DNA of 64,000 nucleotides from Hominenteromicrobium sp964531265 (GCA_964531265.1 CAZHDW010000007.1:1-64000); one strand, 5' to 3'; positions 8,210 to 17,180 are shown, counted from the first letter of the stretch. Numbers and translations: made by a program. The notes: a model not told the origin generated them from the sequence alone.

Positions 8210-9475
8210 ATGGAAAAAAACAAAAAGCTTATGCAGGCCATGAGTGATACACGCGAGTATGCCATTGCGTTTTTGCGTTGGTCACTGCTTGGCGCACTGG
8301 TCGGCGGATGCGGCGGTGTGATAGGTGCTGCCTTTTCAAAGTGCATAACGATTGTCACCGATATCCGCAGCGCAAACGGCTGGCTGCTGTATCTTCTGCC
8401 GATAGGCGGCTTGCTCATAGTCGCTCTTTACAGGCTGTGCCGCGTTTCGGGAGTCGGCACAAACGAGGTCTTCGAGGGTGTTCGCACAGAAAAGGGCGTT
8501 TCGGTGCTGCTGGCCCCGGCGATTTTTGTCGGTACCGTCATCACTCATCTTCTCGGCGGCTCCGCCGGACGTGAGGGAGCGGCGCTCCAGCTTGGCGGCA
8601 GTGTGGCATCGTTTTTCGGCAAGCTCTTCAGACTGAACGAAAAGGACAGGCACATCCTTACAATGTGCGGTATGAGTGCGGTTTTTGCGGCGGTTTTCGG
8701 TACACCGATGGGCGCATGCATATTTGCGATAGAGGTCGTCAGTGTCGGCAAATTCATGTCCGCAGCACTTTTTCCTTGCCTTGCTTCCTCCGTCACGGCG
8801 TATGGCGTGGCACGTCTTTTGGGTGCACATGCCGAGCATTTCAGCGTGGAGCTGATACCGCAGTTCGGCATTGATACTCTCTGGCGCGTTCTGGTCGTTG
8901 CAATTATCGGTGCGGTTGTAAGTATGCTCTTCTGCTGGGTCATGCATACGGGCGCACATCTCTTCAAGAGATACTTTAAAAACGAGTTCGTCCGCGTATT
9001 CGTCGGCGGCGTTATCATAGTGGCGCTGACAGTGCTGCTCGGCACAAACGACTACAACGGAGGCGGTATGAATGTCATCGAGCGTGTTTTCAACGAGGGC
9101 ATCGTCAGGCCGGAGGCCTTCCTGCTGAAAATGCTGTTCACCTCAATTACCATAGGTGCCGGCTATAAGGGCGGCGAGATCGTTCCTACGCTGTTCATCG
9201 GCGCAACGCTTGGCGGCAGTGTGGCACTGCTCATCGGAATGGATCCGGCTTTCGGCGCGGCTGTGGGCATTGCGGCGCTGTTCTGCGGTGTTACCAACTG
9301 TCCGCTTACAACGATACTGCTGTGCATAGAGCTCTTTGGCGGCGAGGGTGCCGTCTTCTACCTCACAGCGGCAGTGATAAGCTTCCTGCTCTCCGGATAT
9401 TTCAGCTTGTATTCCGGACAGGAAATGGTGTTCTCAAAGCTCCGCGAGGACGAAGTACACAGATTCGGCCATTGA
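8210..9475 (+). CDS. CLC-family chloride channel or anion/proton antiporter
   Basis: A 421-residue membrane protein with CLC signatures in order: GVGTNE near residue 81 (position of the GSGIP anion loop), GSAGREG at 117-123 with the gating glutamate E122, and GGEIVPTLFIG in place of the common GxFxP element. About ten hydrophobic segments follow the CLC topology. There are no C-terminal CBS domains. CLC proteins conduct Cl- or exchange anions for H+; which applies here cannot be told by eye. It is a single-gene unit with its own promoter and terminator. Confidence 0.88.
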   Translation: MEKNKKLMQAMSDTREYAIAFLRWSLLGALVGGCGGVIGAAFSKCITIVTDIRSANGWLLYLLPIGGLLIVALYRLCRVSGVGTNEVFEGVRTEKGVSVLLAPAIFVGTVITHLLGGSAGREGAALQLGGSVASFFGKLFRLNEKDRHILTMCGMSAVFAAVFGTPMGACIFAIEVVSVGKFMSAALFPCLASSVTAYGVARLLGAHAEHFSVELIPQFGIDTLWRVLVVAIIGAVVSMLFCWVMHTGAHLFKRYFKNEFVRVFVGGVIIVALTVLLGTNDYNGGGMNVIERVFNEGIVRPEAFLLKMLFTSITIGAGYKGGEIVPTLFIGATLGGSVALLIGMDPAFGAAVGIAALFCGVTNCPLTTILLCIELFGGEGAVFYLTAAVISFLLSGYFSLYSGQEMVFSKLREDEVHRFGH

Positions 9476-9484
9476 TATCAATAA

Positions 9485-9514
9485 GAGGCAGGGTATATAC
9501 CCCGCCTCTTTTTT
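9485..9514 (+). terminator. Terminator between convergent CLC and hflC genes
   Basis: GAGGC/GCCTC arms with further GGG/CCC pairing and an A-C mismatch, followed by six T residues on the plus strand. It lies between convergent genes. Confidence 0.78.
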
Positions 9515-9528
9515 GTACCGTAAAGCCG

Positions 9529-10404
9529 TTACGGGTTCATAAGTATCTGTGCAAGCTCGGAATCGCGGCTGAGAATAATGGTCTTTTCGCTGCCGTCCAG
9601 TGTGGCCTTGAGAGCGTCAAGTGCCATAGTGAACTCATAGAAATCCTGCTTTTCGACGGTGTCGTATGCGCTTGCAAGCATTCTCATGTATTCTGCCTCG
9701 CCCTCTGCAACGAGCTTTGCGGCCTCAGCTTCGGCGTTGGATACGATGATGTTCACCTGCTTGTCGACATCGTTGCGGATGAGGGAGGCCTCATAGTTAC
9801 CGTCAGCGGTGTATTTTTCGGCTATCTGCTCACGTTCGGAGATCATTCTGGTGTAAACAGCGCTCTCGTTGGCCTCGGGCAGATCAAATCTCTTGATTTT
9901 GACATCCTCGACCTTTATGCCGTAGTTTGCGGCAAGCTCGTCAACGCTGACCGTTATACCCTCGTATATGTCGTTTCGTGCGGCGCCGTCCTCCATGTTG
10001 ATGATATCGGACTGGGAGAGAGTACCCATAACGTTCTTGAGGGCGTTATATGTAAGCGCATTCAGACGCTCCTCGGCTACCGTTGTATTGCCGAGTGACT
10101 GGTAGAACTTGAGCGGATCGGCTATGTTCCAGAGAACATAGCAGTCGACCGTCATGTTCTGCTTGTCGGCGGTCAGTACCTCACTTGGGGGAATATCATA
10201 CAGCATGGTGGCCTTCGGGAAGTACTTCACGGTGTCCAGAAACGGCACCTTTACGTGCAGACCGGCTGTGTCCGTGGTGGATATTATCTTGGACATACGC
10301 ACTGTGCAGGCGTATTCATTTTCATGTACCGTATAGGCGGAGCTGCCAAGGCAAATGGCTGCAACGAGCACTACGGCGAGAATTACAACAATACTCTTTT
10401 TCAT
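9529..10404 (-). CDS. hflC: HflC-like protease modulator (SPFH/band 7)
   Basis: A 291-residue protein with one N-terminal membrane helix (about residues 5-24) and then an SPFH/band-7 domain beginning near TVHENEYACTVR. The alanine- and glutamate-rich stretch near residues 190-240 is the usual coiled coil. HflC forms a membrane-anchored ring complex with HflK that modulates the FtsH protease in bacteria where it has been studied. Its ATG lies 3 bp after the hflK stop, so the two are cotranscribed. No ftsH is present in the window. Confidence 0.88.
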   Translation of the reverse strand: MKKSIVVILAVVLVAAICLGSSAYTVHENEYACTVRMSKIISTTDTAGLHVKVPFLDTVKYFPKATMLYDIPPSEVLTADKQNMTVDCYVLWNIADPLKFYQSLGNTTVAEERLNALTYNALKNVMGTLSQSDIINMEDGAARNDIYEGITVSVDELAANYGIKVEDVKIKRFDLPEANESAVYTRMISEREQIAEKYTADGNYEASLIRNDVDKQVNIIVSNAEAEAAKLVAEGEAEYMRMLASAYDTVEKQDFYEFTMALDALKATLDGSEKTIILSRDSELAQILMNP

Positions 10405-10407
10405 AGA

Positions 10408-11451
10408 TCAATCAGTTCCTCCGTTTGTGGTGGCTTCATCCTTTACAAAGCTTTCGAGCGGCAGTACCTTTTCCACACTGCTGTCGGAGCCGGAAGTGTC
10501 GATATATACCTTTACGTTCGGCAGAGCCTCGGATATCGCCTCGTAGTACATACGGGATTTTGTTATGTCCGGGTTCTGACTGTATTCGTTATACATGGCT
10601 TCAAACATTGCTACCTGTTCAACAGCTTCATTGATTCGCTTCTGCTTGAGATATTCTGCGTTGCGCAGAAGCTCATCGGCCTGCGCCTCAGCCTTCGGAA
10701 GCTGTGCATTCTGGTATGCCAGGGCCTCATTCATGACGGTTTCGGCCTGCTGCTTTGCAGTCTCAACAGCCTTAAATGCCTCTGTTACCTCCATTGTGGG
10801 CGGCTCGGAATCCTGTATCTTTACATCGACAAGAGAAAGGCCGATATCGTAGGTCTGGAGCACCTCTGTCACAAGCTCCTTAACGCGCATCTGGATGGAT
10901 TCCTTACCGGTGGTGAGCACGGAGTCAACAGCCTCGGAGCCGACAACGTTTCGCACCTGGCTTTGCAGCAGGTTTCTGAGAACGGTTTCGGGCTCATAGG
11001 AGCCATAGAGATACTGCACGGGATTCGATACCTTGTATTCCACGAAGAACTCAACATTTACTATGTTGTAGTCGCCGGTTATCATCTTTGTCTCGCTCTC
11101 AATGACGTCATAGTCCTCGGCGGTGTAGGAGCGGTAGCCGAGCTCCAGCTTCTGGTATACGTTGACGTCGACCTTTTCGACCTGCTGTATGCCGAAGGGC
11201 AGCTTAAAGTGGAAGCCGGCGTCGGTAACATCCGTCACCTTGCCGAAGGTGGTAACAACGGCCTGCTGCTTGTCATCCACCGTGTACCAGCATGTGGTGG
11301 CAGCGGAAATAACGGCTATCACCAAAATGCCGAGCAGGATGAACTTCGGGAGCTTTTTGAAAAAGCCGCCGTTAAGCTTGATGTCGACCTGCTTCGGGGT
11401 GAACGGGGAGCTTGTGCGCTCCTCTGTGAAATCCTTGAACGGTTCACTCAT
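10408..11451 (-). CDS. hflK: HflK-like protease modulator (SPFH/band 7)
   Basis: A 347-residue SPFH protein with a polar N-terminal tail, a single membrane helix near residues 36-56, the band-7 domain starting around TVDDKQQAVVTTFGKV, and an alanine/glutamate-rich coiled coil near residues 225-280. It pairs with the HflC-like protein downstream, as in the classical FtsH-regulating complex. AGAGGAA precedes the ATG and a sigma-A promoter lies just upstream, although transcription from the DUF1836 gene could also reach it. Confidence 0.87.
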   Translation of the reverse strand: MSEPFKDFTEERTSSPFTPKQVDIKLNGGFFKKLPKFILLGILVIAVISAATTCWYTVDDKQQAVVTTFGKVTDVTDAGFHFKLPFGIQQVEKVDVNVYQKLELGYRSYTAEDYDVIESETKMITGDYNIVNVEFFVEYKVSNPVQYLYGSYEPETVLRNLLQSQVRNVVGSEAVDSVLTTGKESIQMRVKELVTEVLQTYDIGLSLVDVKIQDSEPPTMEVTEAFKAVETAKQQAETVMNEALAYQNAQLPKAEAQADELLRNAEYLKQKRINEAVEQVAMFEAMYNEYSQNPDITKSRMYYEAISEALPNVKVYIDTSGSDSSVEKVLPLESFVKDEATTNGGTD

Positions 11452-11468
11452 AGTTTGTTCCTCTTTTC

Positions 11469-11497
11469 ATAGTAGATTTATATTTATCCTTTTTCAA
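11469..11497 (-). promoter_or_regulatory. Promoter of hflK-hflC
   Basis: On the minus strand, TTGAAA (11492-11497) and TACTAT (11469-11474) with 17 bp between them. Confidence 0.6.
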
Positions 11498-11510
11498 TAT
11501 TTTGCCGCTG

Positions 11511-12068
11511 TCAGTTAAGCTCCTGAAGCAGCGCGACGGCATCCGCCCGCAATTGAGCCGAACGGCAAGCGGTCAGCATGATACGCAAAACCCTCTCGAT
11601 GCGTTGTTTTGCACCCGGAAATGGCTCATTGTAGTCGGATAATCCGCTTTCGAGCATCGGCTGAAGCTTATCCTGACTGGGGTAGCCCTCCAGGGTCACT
11701 GTTCGTGCCAGTGTCGTGAAAATACCGTAAAGCTGTGTGTCATCGATGATGTCGTCACTTTCGTCGTCAAGCTCTCCGTTTATGTATTGCAGAAGCTGGC
11801 ATATCTGCTCAATAGAGAGAGCACTCTTCAGTGCATTGATCGTCAATATGCGGCTTAGCTGACGGCGCGTGTATTTTCGCTGCTGCGGCGGCGGAAGAAA
11901 GCCGCGGCGTACCCAGTTCTGAACGATGTAGGGCTCCAGCCCGGTTATCTGCGTTACCTGTGAAAGCACCAGACCCCCTGTCAGAAACATTGCGGATATT
12001 ATCTCGTCAGCGGCATCCGATCTTTCAACATCGGCACTGAGCACCGTTCCCGGAAGTGTCCAATTCAC
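11511..12068 (-). CDS. DUF1836 domain protein, putative MerR-like transcriptional regulator
   Basis: A 185-residue protein of the DUF1836 type. Residues 35-75 hold a winged-HTH-like segment (LSQVTQITGLEP, then VQNWVRRGFLPPP and a KYTRRQL turn) that resembles the MerR DNA-binding fold; the rest is helical and acidic. The targets of DUF1836 proteins are not well known. Its promoter contains a perfect 12-bp palindrome between -35 and -10 and a second inverted repeat downstream, suggesting autoregulation. It lies directly upstream of hflK in the same direction, so it may also control that pair. Confidence 0.8.
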   Translation of the reverse strand: MNWTLPGTVLSADVERSDAADEIISAMFLTGGLVLSQVTQITGLEPYIVQNWVRRGFLPPPQQRKYTRRQLSRILTINALKSALSIEQICQLLQYINGELDDESDDIIDDTQLYGIFTTLARTVTLEGYPSQDKLQPMLESGLSDYNEPFPGAKQRIERVLRIMLTACRSAQLRADAVALLQELN

Positions 12069-12083
12069 TTTCTCAACTCCTTT

Positions 12084-12127
12084 TTATGTGATGACATAAA
12101 TATACAACATAATCACGTGATTGTCAA
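12084..12127 (-). promoter_or_regulatory. Promoter of the DUF1836 gene with two dyad operators
   Basis: On the minus strand TTGACA (12122-12127) and TATATT (12099-12104) are 17 bp apart. The spacer holds the perfect palindrome AATCACGTGATT (12111-12122). Downstream of the -10, TTATGT-GATG-ACATAA (12084-12099) forms a second inverted repeat. Both positions fit repression. Confidence 0.7.
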
Positions 12128-12250
12128 TAGGGATTACGAGATTTTTAAAAAATTTCGAAAATTTTTTCGGAAGCTGTAACCCGGGGTGGGGAAAAGCTTT
12201 CTTTATAGGCAGGGAGAAGTAATTCATTCCCAAAAGAAAGGGTGAAAGCT

Positions 12251-13210
12251 ATGCTTAAAAGGCTTACAGTGATCGCTCTGGCGATCATAACCGGAATTTC
12301 ATTTACAGCGTGCAGAGCAGGGTCGAGGGACGTTTCGGCATTCGGCGGAAAGAAGAACGCGTACGAAACGGCGGCGGTAACATCCGCAGAAGGGGCGGTA
12401 TCCACCGAAGCGGTGACCGAGATGGAGCTCGTCGAGGAGGCCGACGGTGCTATGCTCGGCACGAATGAGGCGGCTTTGCCGACGGACGGCAGGAAGATAA
12501 TCAGAAATGCCTATGTCACGATAGAGACAAAGGAGTTCGACACTGCTGCTGAGGAAATCAGGAGAACCGTGCAGGAGAATAACGGCTATATAGAATTCTC
12601 CGCGCTGCACTCCGGCGGCGGAACCAGAAGCGCGGAGTATACCTGCCGCATCCCGGCGGAAAGCTACAATGACTTCTGCGGTGCGGCACAGAGCGTTGGC
12701 AGTGTGGTGTATTCCGAGGAGAGCACGGAAGATACGACCGCGGAATATATCGATGTTGAATCGCGCCTTAAGAGCCTGAGAGCACAGGAGGAAACCCTGC
12801 TGGCATTGCTTGAAAAATCGGGAACTCTGGAGGATATGATAACCGTTCAGGATAAGCTGTCGGAGGTTCAGTATCGCATAGAGAGCTACACCGCACAGCT
12901 GAATGCGCTGTCGAACCTTGTTGACTATTCCACGGTGAGCATCACGCTGAACGAGGTAAAGACCTATACTCCGGTGGAGCCAAGCTTTGGCGAGCGCATT
13001 GCAAATGCATTTGCGGATATGCTTGCAGGCTTAAAAAATGCAATGGAGAGTCTTGTGATAGGCGCGGTATATATGCTGCCATTATGGATAGTACTGGGCG
13101 TCGTTCTCGTTGTCGTTCTTATTGCGGCAAAAAAGCGCAGGCGCAGACGCCTGAATGCCGCACAGAGGGTGAATACGACGGCTGCCGATAATAATTCTGA
13201 GGAGAGATAA
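12251..13210 (+). CDS. DUF4349 lipoprotein
   Basis: A 319-residue protein with a lipoprotein-type signal ending in ISFTAC (cysteine near residue 18). The DUF4349 domain spans about residues 80-240 (RKIIRNAYVTIE start, an IPAESYNDF segment, a coiled coil in EYIDVESRLKSLRAQEETL). A C-terminal membrane helix (about 268-290) is followed by a very basic tail, KKRRRRR. The protein would be anchored at both ends with the domain outside. DUF4349 function is unknown. The ATG at 12251, behind AAGAAAGGG, is preferred to an in-frame GTG at 12242. Confidence 0.84.
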   Translation: MLKRLTVIALAIITGISFTACRAGSRDVSAFGGKKNAYETAAVTSAEGAVSTEAVTEMELVEEADGAMLGTNEAALPTDGRKIIRNAYVTIETKEFDTAAEEIRRTVQENNGYIEFSALHSGGGTRSAEYTCRIPAESYNDFCGAAQSVGSVVYSEESTEDTTAEYIDVESRLKSLRAQEETLLALLEKSGTLEDMITVQDKLSEVQYRIESYTAQLNALSNLVDYSTVSITLNEVKTYTPVEPSFGERIANAFADMLAGLKNAMESLVIGAVYMLPLWIVLGVVLVVVLIAAKKRRRRRLNAAQRVNTTAADNNSEER

Positions 13211-13213
13211 TGT

Positions 13214-13879
13214 ATGAAAAGACTGTTATCACTGATTCTTGCCATGCTGATCATGCTCTCATTTGCAGGATGTATGGATGAAAGAAAGTGTTATGATGAC
13301 GCGCCCGATGAGTCACAGAAGCTACCGCCGATAGTTTGCGCTAAACCCGTGGTATATCTGTATCCGGAGGAGAAGACGGAGGTTGAGGTGACGCTCGATT
13401 TTGACGGAGAGCTGACCTCTACCTATCCGAAATATAACGACGGCTGGCAGGTAACGGCTCAATCGGACGGCACTTTGACAGATGAGAGCGGCAGAGAATA
13501 TTACTGCCTGTTCTGGGAGGGCGAAGCCGACATTGAATACGATATGACACAGGGATTTGTCGTTGAGGGCAGTGCTGTTGGGACTTTTTTGGAGGATGCC
13601 CTCGCTAAGCTCGGCCTTACCGAAAGAGAAGCCGATGAGTTCATCATATATTGGTTGCCGCAGCTTGAAAATAACCCCTATAACCTGATCTCCTTCCAGC
13701 AGGAGGCATATACCGATGCCGCAGTGCTCGATATAAGCCCCAAGCCGGACTGCGTTCTCAGGGTATTCATGGCATATAAGGCGCTTGAGATTCCGATAGA
13801 CATTGAGCCGCAGACGCTTGATGGAATCTCACGTCACGGCTTTACGGTAGTTGAGTGGGGCGGCACACAGGTCCAATAA
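13214..13879 (+). CDS. Hypothetical lipoprotein
   Basis: A 221-residue secreted lipoprotein; the signal ends in the lipobox FAGC with the cysteine at residue 19. After a short linker it has a KPVVYLYPEEKTEVEV stretch, a motif I associate with uncharacterised surface proteins of Clostridia, then a mixed alpha/beta domain. I recognise no catalytic motif. It starts 3 bp after the DUF4349 stop with GGAGAG overlapping that gene's end, so the two lipoproteins are cotranscribed and possibly act together. Confidence 0.75.
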   Translation: MKRLLSLILAMLIMLSFAGCMDERKCYDDAPDESQKLPPIVCAKPVVYLYPEEKTEVEVTLDFDGELTSTYPKYNDGWQVTAQSDGTLTDESGREYYCLFWEGEADIEYDMTQGFVVEGSAVGTFLEDALAKLGLTEREADEFIIYWLPQLENNPYNLISFQQEAYTDAAVLDISPKPDCVLRVFMAYKALEIPIDIEPQTLDGISRHGFTVVEWGGTQVQ

Positions 13880-13884
13880 ACGAA

Positions 13885-13916
13885 AAAAGACTTCCGAGGT
13901 TGATCGGAAGTCTTTT
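13885..13916 (+). terminator. Terminator of the two-lipoprotein operon
   Basis: A perfect 13-bp stem (13885-13897 with 13904-13916) and a 6-base loop; the 3' arm ends in TTTT. Confidence 0.85.
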
Positions 13917-13944
13917 GCTTGCTGAAAACTACAAAAGCAAAGAA

Positions 13945-13973
13945 AAAAGGCTGTCCGTAAAGGACAGCCTTTT
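13945..13973 (-). terminator. Terminator of rpsT
   Basis: A perfect 12-bp stem with a 5-base loop. On the minus strand it runs into a six-base U-run just after the rpsT stop. Confidence 0.86.
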
Positions 13974-13990
13974 GAGTATGCGATTGGAAA

Positions 13991-14245
13991 TTAAGCGCCG
14001 AGCTTCTTATCCAGAGCAGACTTCTTTCTGGAAGCTGTATTCTTATGAAGAATACCCTTCGCAGCAGCCTGATCGATCTTCTTAACAGCGATCTTAACAG
14101 CCTCTGCCTTGTCCGGAGCATTAGCCTCGAGAGCAGCATTAGCCTTCTTGATCTCAGTCTTGAGCTCAGAGTTGATCATCTTGTTCTGCAGTGTCTTAGC
14201 AGCAGAAACCTTTACACGCTTCTTAGCAGACTTAATATTGGGCAC
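13991..14245 (-). CDS. rpsT: 30S ribosomal protein S20
   Basis: An 84-residue basic protein beginning MPNIKSAKKRV, the hallmark of S20, and ending in SRKKSALDKKL. S20 binds 16S rRNA early in 30S assembly. The start is GTG at 14245: GGAGG ends 8 bases before it, and the in-frame GTG at 14254 lies inside that ribosome binding site. A TATAAT-type -10 lies at 14271-14276 on the minus strand. Confidence 0.95.
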   Translation of the reverse strand: MPNIKSAKKRVKVSAAKTLQNKMINSELKTEIKKANAALEANAPDKAEAVKIAVKKIDQAAAKGILHKNTASRKKSALDKKLGA

Positions 14246-14254
14246 AGTGGACAC

Positions 14255-14571
14255 CTCCTCGAAAAACAGGATTATAGTACGGCGAAACCGCCTGAACCGT
14301 ATTGGTGGGCATAGATTCGCCTAAAACTCCAATAACGCAGAAATAATGATAACACATAACGGGTGAAAAAGCAAGCGTTTTTTCCTGTTTTTTATTAAAA
14401 CATATTTGGGTATCCCATGTGGGATATCTGTGCATTTTATACAAGCCGCTTTTCGGCGAAAAAGACACACGCCACATCAAGGCGTACCTCAGCAACCCCA
14501 ACATATTAACTATACCACATGCTATACAAAAAACAAGCAGTATATTATTTCGAATTAAGGCGAAATCGCTC
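14255..14571. other. Non-coding interval between rpsT and the dehydrogenase gene
   Basis: About 320 bases with no convincing gene on either strand. On the minus strand ATTATA at 14271-14276 reads TATAAT and probably serves rpsT. A dyad TATCCCA-TG-TGGGATA (14411-14426) is the only strong symmetry; its role is unknown. The rest is AT-rich. Confidence 0.55.
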
Positions 14572-14600
14572 TTGATTTATCGAAAGGAATATATTATAAT
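14572..14600 (+). promoter_or_regulatory. Promoter of the LDH/MDH-family gene
   Basis: TTGATT (14572-14577), 17 bp, perfect TATAAT (14595-14600), 45 bp before the start codon. Confidence 0.78.
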
Positions 14601-14645
14601 ATGATCACGATATAAATTTTAATTTAAGGATTAGGGTGAACGTCA

Positions 14646-15590
14646 ATGAATAAGGTAACCATTATCGGTACGGGCAGCGTCGGCTCAACCATAGCTTACA
14701 CACTTACTGTCATGGGTCTCGCTTCCGAGATCGTTATGATAGACATCAATAACAATAAGGCGCTTGGCGAAGCACTTGATATTCGTCAGGGCACACCTTT
14801 CTGCACACCTACCTCTATTTATGCAGGTAGCTATGCGGACAGTAAGGGCTCCGATATTGTTATCATCACTTCCGGTGTTGCACGTAAGCCGGGTCAGTCC
14901 AGACTGGACCTCGCACAGACAAACGTAAATATCATCAAGGGCATCATTCCCGATATCACCCGTTACGCTCCGGATGCTACATACATCATCGTCAGCAATC
15001 CGGTCGATATCCTCACATATACCTTCTGCAAGTGCTCCGGCATTCCGGAATCCCGCATCATCGGCTCCGGTACTGTTCTGGATACAGCTCGTCTGCGTAC
15101 ACGTCTCTCCGAGTACTTCAACATCAACCAGCTCAATGTTCATGCTTATGTTCTCGGTGAGCACGGCGACAGCTCCTTCATTCCGTGGTCTCTTGCAAAC
15201 ATCTCCAATATCCCGGTAGCTAACTTCCAGAGCTCCGTCCTCACACCGGATGAGATCATGCCGGCTCTTGATTACGATGAGGTCGAGCGCTATGTTCGCA
15301 AGTCCGGCGGACGCGTTATCGAGCGCAAGGGTGCTACCTACTACGCAGTTTCCGTTTCCGTTTGCCACATTGTTAAGTGCATCCTCACAGGTATCGACAC
15401 AACAATGACAGTTTCCACGATGCTGAACGGCGAATACGGTATCAACGATGTATGTCTCAGCCTTCTGAATGTTGTCGGCAACAACGGCGCAGAGAGCAAG
15501 ATCCTCCTGCCGCTCAACGATACAGAGCTTGCTGCTCTGCATCACAGTGCTGATTGCCTCAAGGACATCATCAGCCAGATCACTATCTGA
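14646..15590 (+). CDS. L-lactate/malate dehydrogenase family protein
   Basis: A 314-residue NAD-dependent dehydrogenase of the LDH/MDH superfamily, normal length. The Rossmann loop is GTGSVGS (8-14); the catalytic pair is D146 (LDTARLR) and H173 (GEHGDS), and R86 is the mobile-loop arginine. Position 80, exactly 93 residues before the catalytic histidine and 66 before the aspartate, is the classical substrate-specificity site (102 in LDH numbering). It is arginine, which favours malate/oxaloacetate in characterised enzymes, instead of the glutamine of typical L-LDHs. Clostridial relatives are often labelled L-LDH, so substrate is left open. It is a single gene with its own promoter and terminator. 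Confidence 0.88.
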   Translation: MNKVTIIGTGSVGSTIAYTLTVMGLASEIVMIDINNNKALGEALDIRQGTPFCTPTSIYAGSYADSKGSDIVIITSGVARKPGQSRLDLAQTNVNIIKGIIPDITRYAPDATYIIVSNPVDILTYTFCKCSGIPESRIIGSGTVLDTARLRTRLSEYFNINQLNVHAYVLGEHGDSSFIPWSLANISNIPVANFQSSVLTPDEIMPALDYDEVERYVRKSGGRVIERKGATYYAVSVSVCHIVKCILTGIDTTMTVSTMLNGEYGINDVCLSLLNVVGNNGAESKILLPLNDTELAALHHSADCLKDIISQITI

Positions 15591-15614
15591 TAAAAAACAG
15601 CTTGGCATAAAGCT

Positions 15615-15649
15615 TGGCGCGAAGAGCAATCGCTCTCCGCGCCATTTTT
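15615..15649 (+). terminator. Terminator between convergent dehydrogenase and MATE genes
   Basis: GGCGCG-A-AGAGC pairs with GCTCT-C-CGCGCC around an AATC loop and runs into ATTTTT. Confidence 0.83.
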
Positions 15650-15667
15650 GTTTGTATTTTAGTTTGA

Positions 15668-17017
15668 TTATACCTTCTTGGCGTACCATTTCTTGCCGCA
15701 GTGACGTATAAAGCCGAGAATAGCGCGGTAATAAAGGCTGATGGCGTTTGCAAGATATATGCCGACAACGCCGAGATCAAGGTAAAAGCAGAACAGCCAG
15801 GTGAGCGGCAGGCGTATCAGCCATACGGCGGTAAGCGTGACGATCATTACAAAATTCACATCTCCGCCGGCTCTGAGCTGGGGGTCGATGGCATTTATTG
15901 AAACACCGGCAATGTCCATAACCAGCAGCACCCATAGCTGTGAGGCACTTGCCGCTATGACATCGGGGTCATCGGAATAAAGAGCGGAGAGCGGAGCTCC
16001 GGCGGCCATGATCCCAAGGCACAGCAGAACAGTAACTCCGATTCCGGCTGCCCATATGCCGCGTCCGAGCTGTCTGGCTCTGTCCGGCCTTGCAGCGCCG
16101 ATGAGCTGTCCGATAACGGCGGCCGCTATTGCGGAGCATATGCCCTGTGCAAGACCTGCAAAGGTGTTCAGGGTGTTGATTATCTGGTACACACCGCTTT
16201 CAAAGGTTCCGAGGGAAATAGCCATGCTGTTTGCTATCATGTAGCCGGCCTGTACGAATATGCTCTCTATGCTCATGGGTATGCCGAGCTTTACGATGCG
16301 TGCGCATATCCGGCGGCGCGGTATCAGTATATCACGTATGTGAAGCGTGAAAAAGTGATGGTCGCGCAGTATTGCAATGACGAGACATGCCGCGCCTACC
16401 ACACGGCAGAGCACCATGGCGAGACCTGCACCGATCTCATTGAGATTTATAACGCTGATAAACAGCAGTGAAAACAGTATCTGCGCGACATTTGTGATTA
16501 TCGTAGCCGCAAAGGAGACATGGCTGCTGCCGAGAGCACGAAAAATCGGGCTTAGCACGTTGATAAGCACCATGAACGGCAGACTTATCATGGTTATCTG
16601 GAAATATCTAACCGATTCGCTGAACAGGGTATCCTCGGCATTCGGTATCAGCAGACGGAATATCGGCGTGCTGAAAATAATGCACAGAGCCATTACTGCG
16701 ATTCCGAGCACAAGAGAAATGAAGACCGACTGACCCACTACCTCTCCGGCCTCCTTACCCTCGCCGGCACCGATATGCCGCGAAACTATAACGGCGGCAC
16801 TGCCTGCTACGATGGAGAAGAATGCGGATATCATGGTAACGACAGTCGTTGACATGCCTATTGCGGCCATTGCGCTTGAGCTTATGCCGCTTACGATCTT
16901 GGATATCAGCAGACCGATAACGATGGTGAGCACGTTTTCAATGATGACCGGGACGGTGAATCTGAGCGAAAGTATGGAATCCGATGTGTTTTTGGATCCT
17001 GCCCGAAAACGGAACAT
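15668..17017 (-). CDS. MATE family efflux transporter (third in window)
   Basis: A 449-residue MATE protein, clearly distant from the tandem pair at the window start. It shows the two-half hydrophobic pattern, with IIENVLTIVIGLL near residue 20 and FRALGSSHVSF near residue 150. AAAGGGAGG lies 8 bases before the ATG at 17017, so the open frame extending to 17074 is not used. Substrate unknown. It stands alone between a bidirectional terminator and the terminator of the next minus-strand unit. Confidence 0.9.
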   Translation of the reverse strand: MFRFRAGSKNTSDSILSLRFTVPVIIENVLTIVIGLLISKIVSGISSSAMAAIGMSTTVVTMISAFFSIVAGSAAVIVSRHIGAGEGKEAGEVVGQSVFISLVLGIAVMALCIIFSTPIFRLLIPNAEDTLFSESVRYFQITMISLPFMVLINVLSPIFRALGSSHVSFAATIITNVAQILFSLLFISVINLNEIGAGLAMVLCRVVGAACLVIAILRDHHFFTLHIRDILIPRRRICARIVKLGIPMSIESIFVQAGYMIANSMAISLGTFESGVYQIINTLNTFAGLAQGICSAIAAAVIGQLIGAARPDRARQLGRGIWAAGIGVTVLLCLGIMAAGAPLSALYSDDPDVIAASASQLWVLLVMDIAGVSINAIDPQLRAGGDVNFVMIVTLTAVWLIRLPLTWLFCFYLDLGVVGIYLANAISLYYRAILGFIRHCGKKWYAKKV

Positions 17018-17135
17018 GGCTGATGCCTCCCTTTGAATGCTTTGCTTAAAGCATATCTGCCGCCATGGTAGCAAAATAAAGCGGTATTGTCAAGCTGTTT
17101 TTCAAAGTATTGCGATGGTTTAAGTTTCGGGATGC

Positions 17136-17166
17136 AAAAAGGTGATCCGCTGATAAGCGGATCACC
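17136..17166 (-). terminator. Terminator of the D-LDH/epimerase unit
   Basis: A perfect 11-bp stem (GGTGATCCGCT/AGCGGATCACC) with a 4-base loop, followed by TTTTT on the minus strand. Confidence 0.88.
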
Positions 17167-17180
17167 CAGAATATGTGAAA

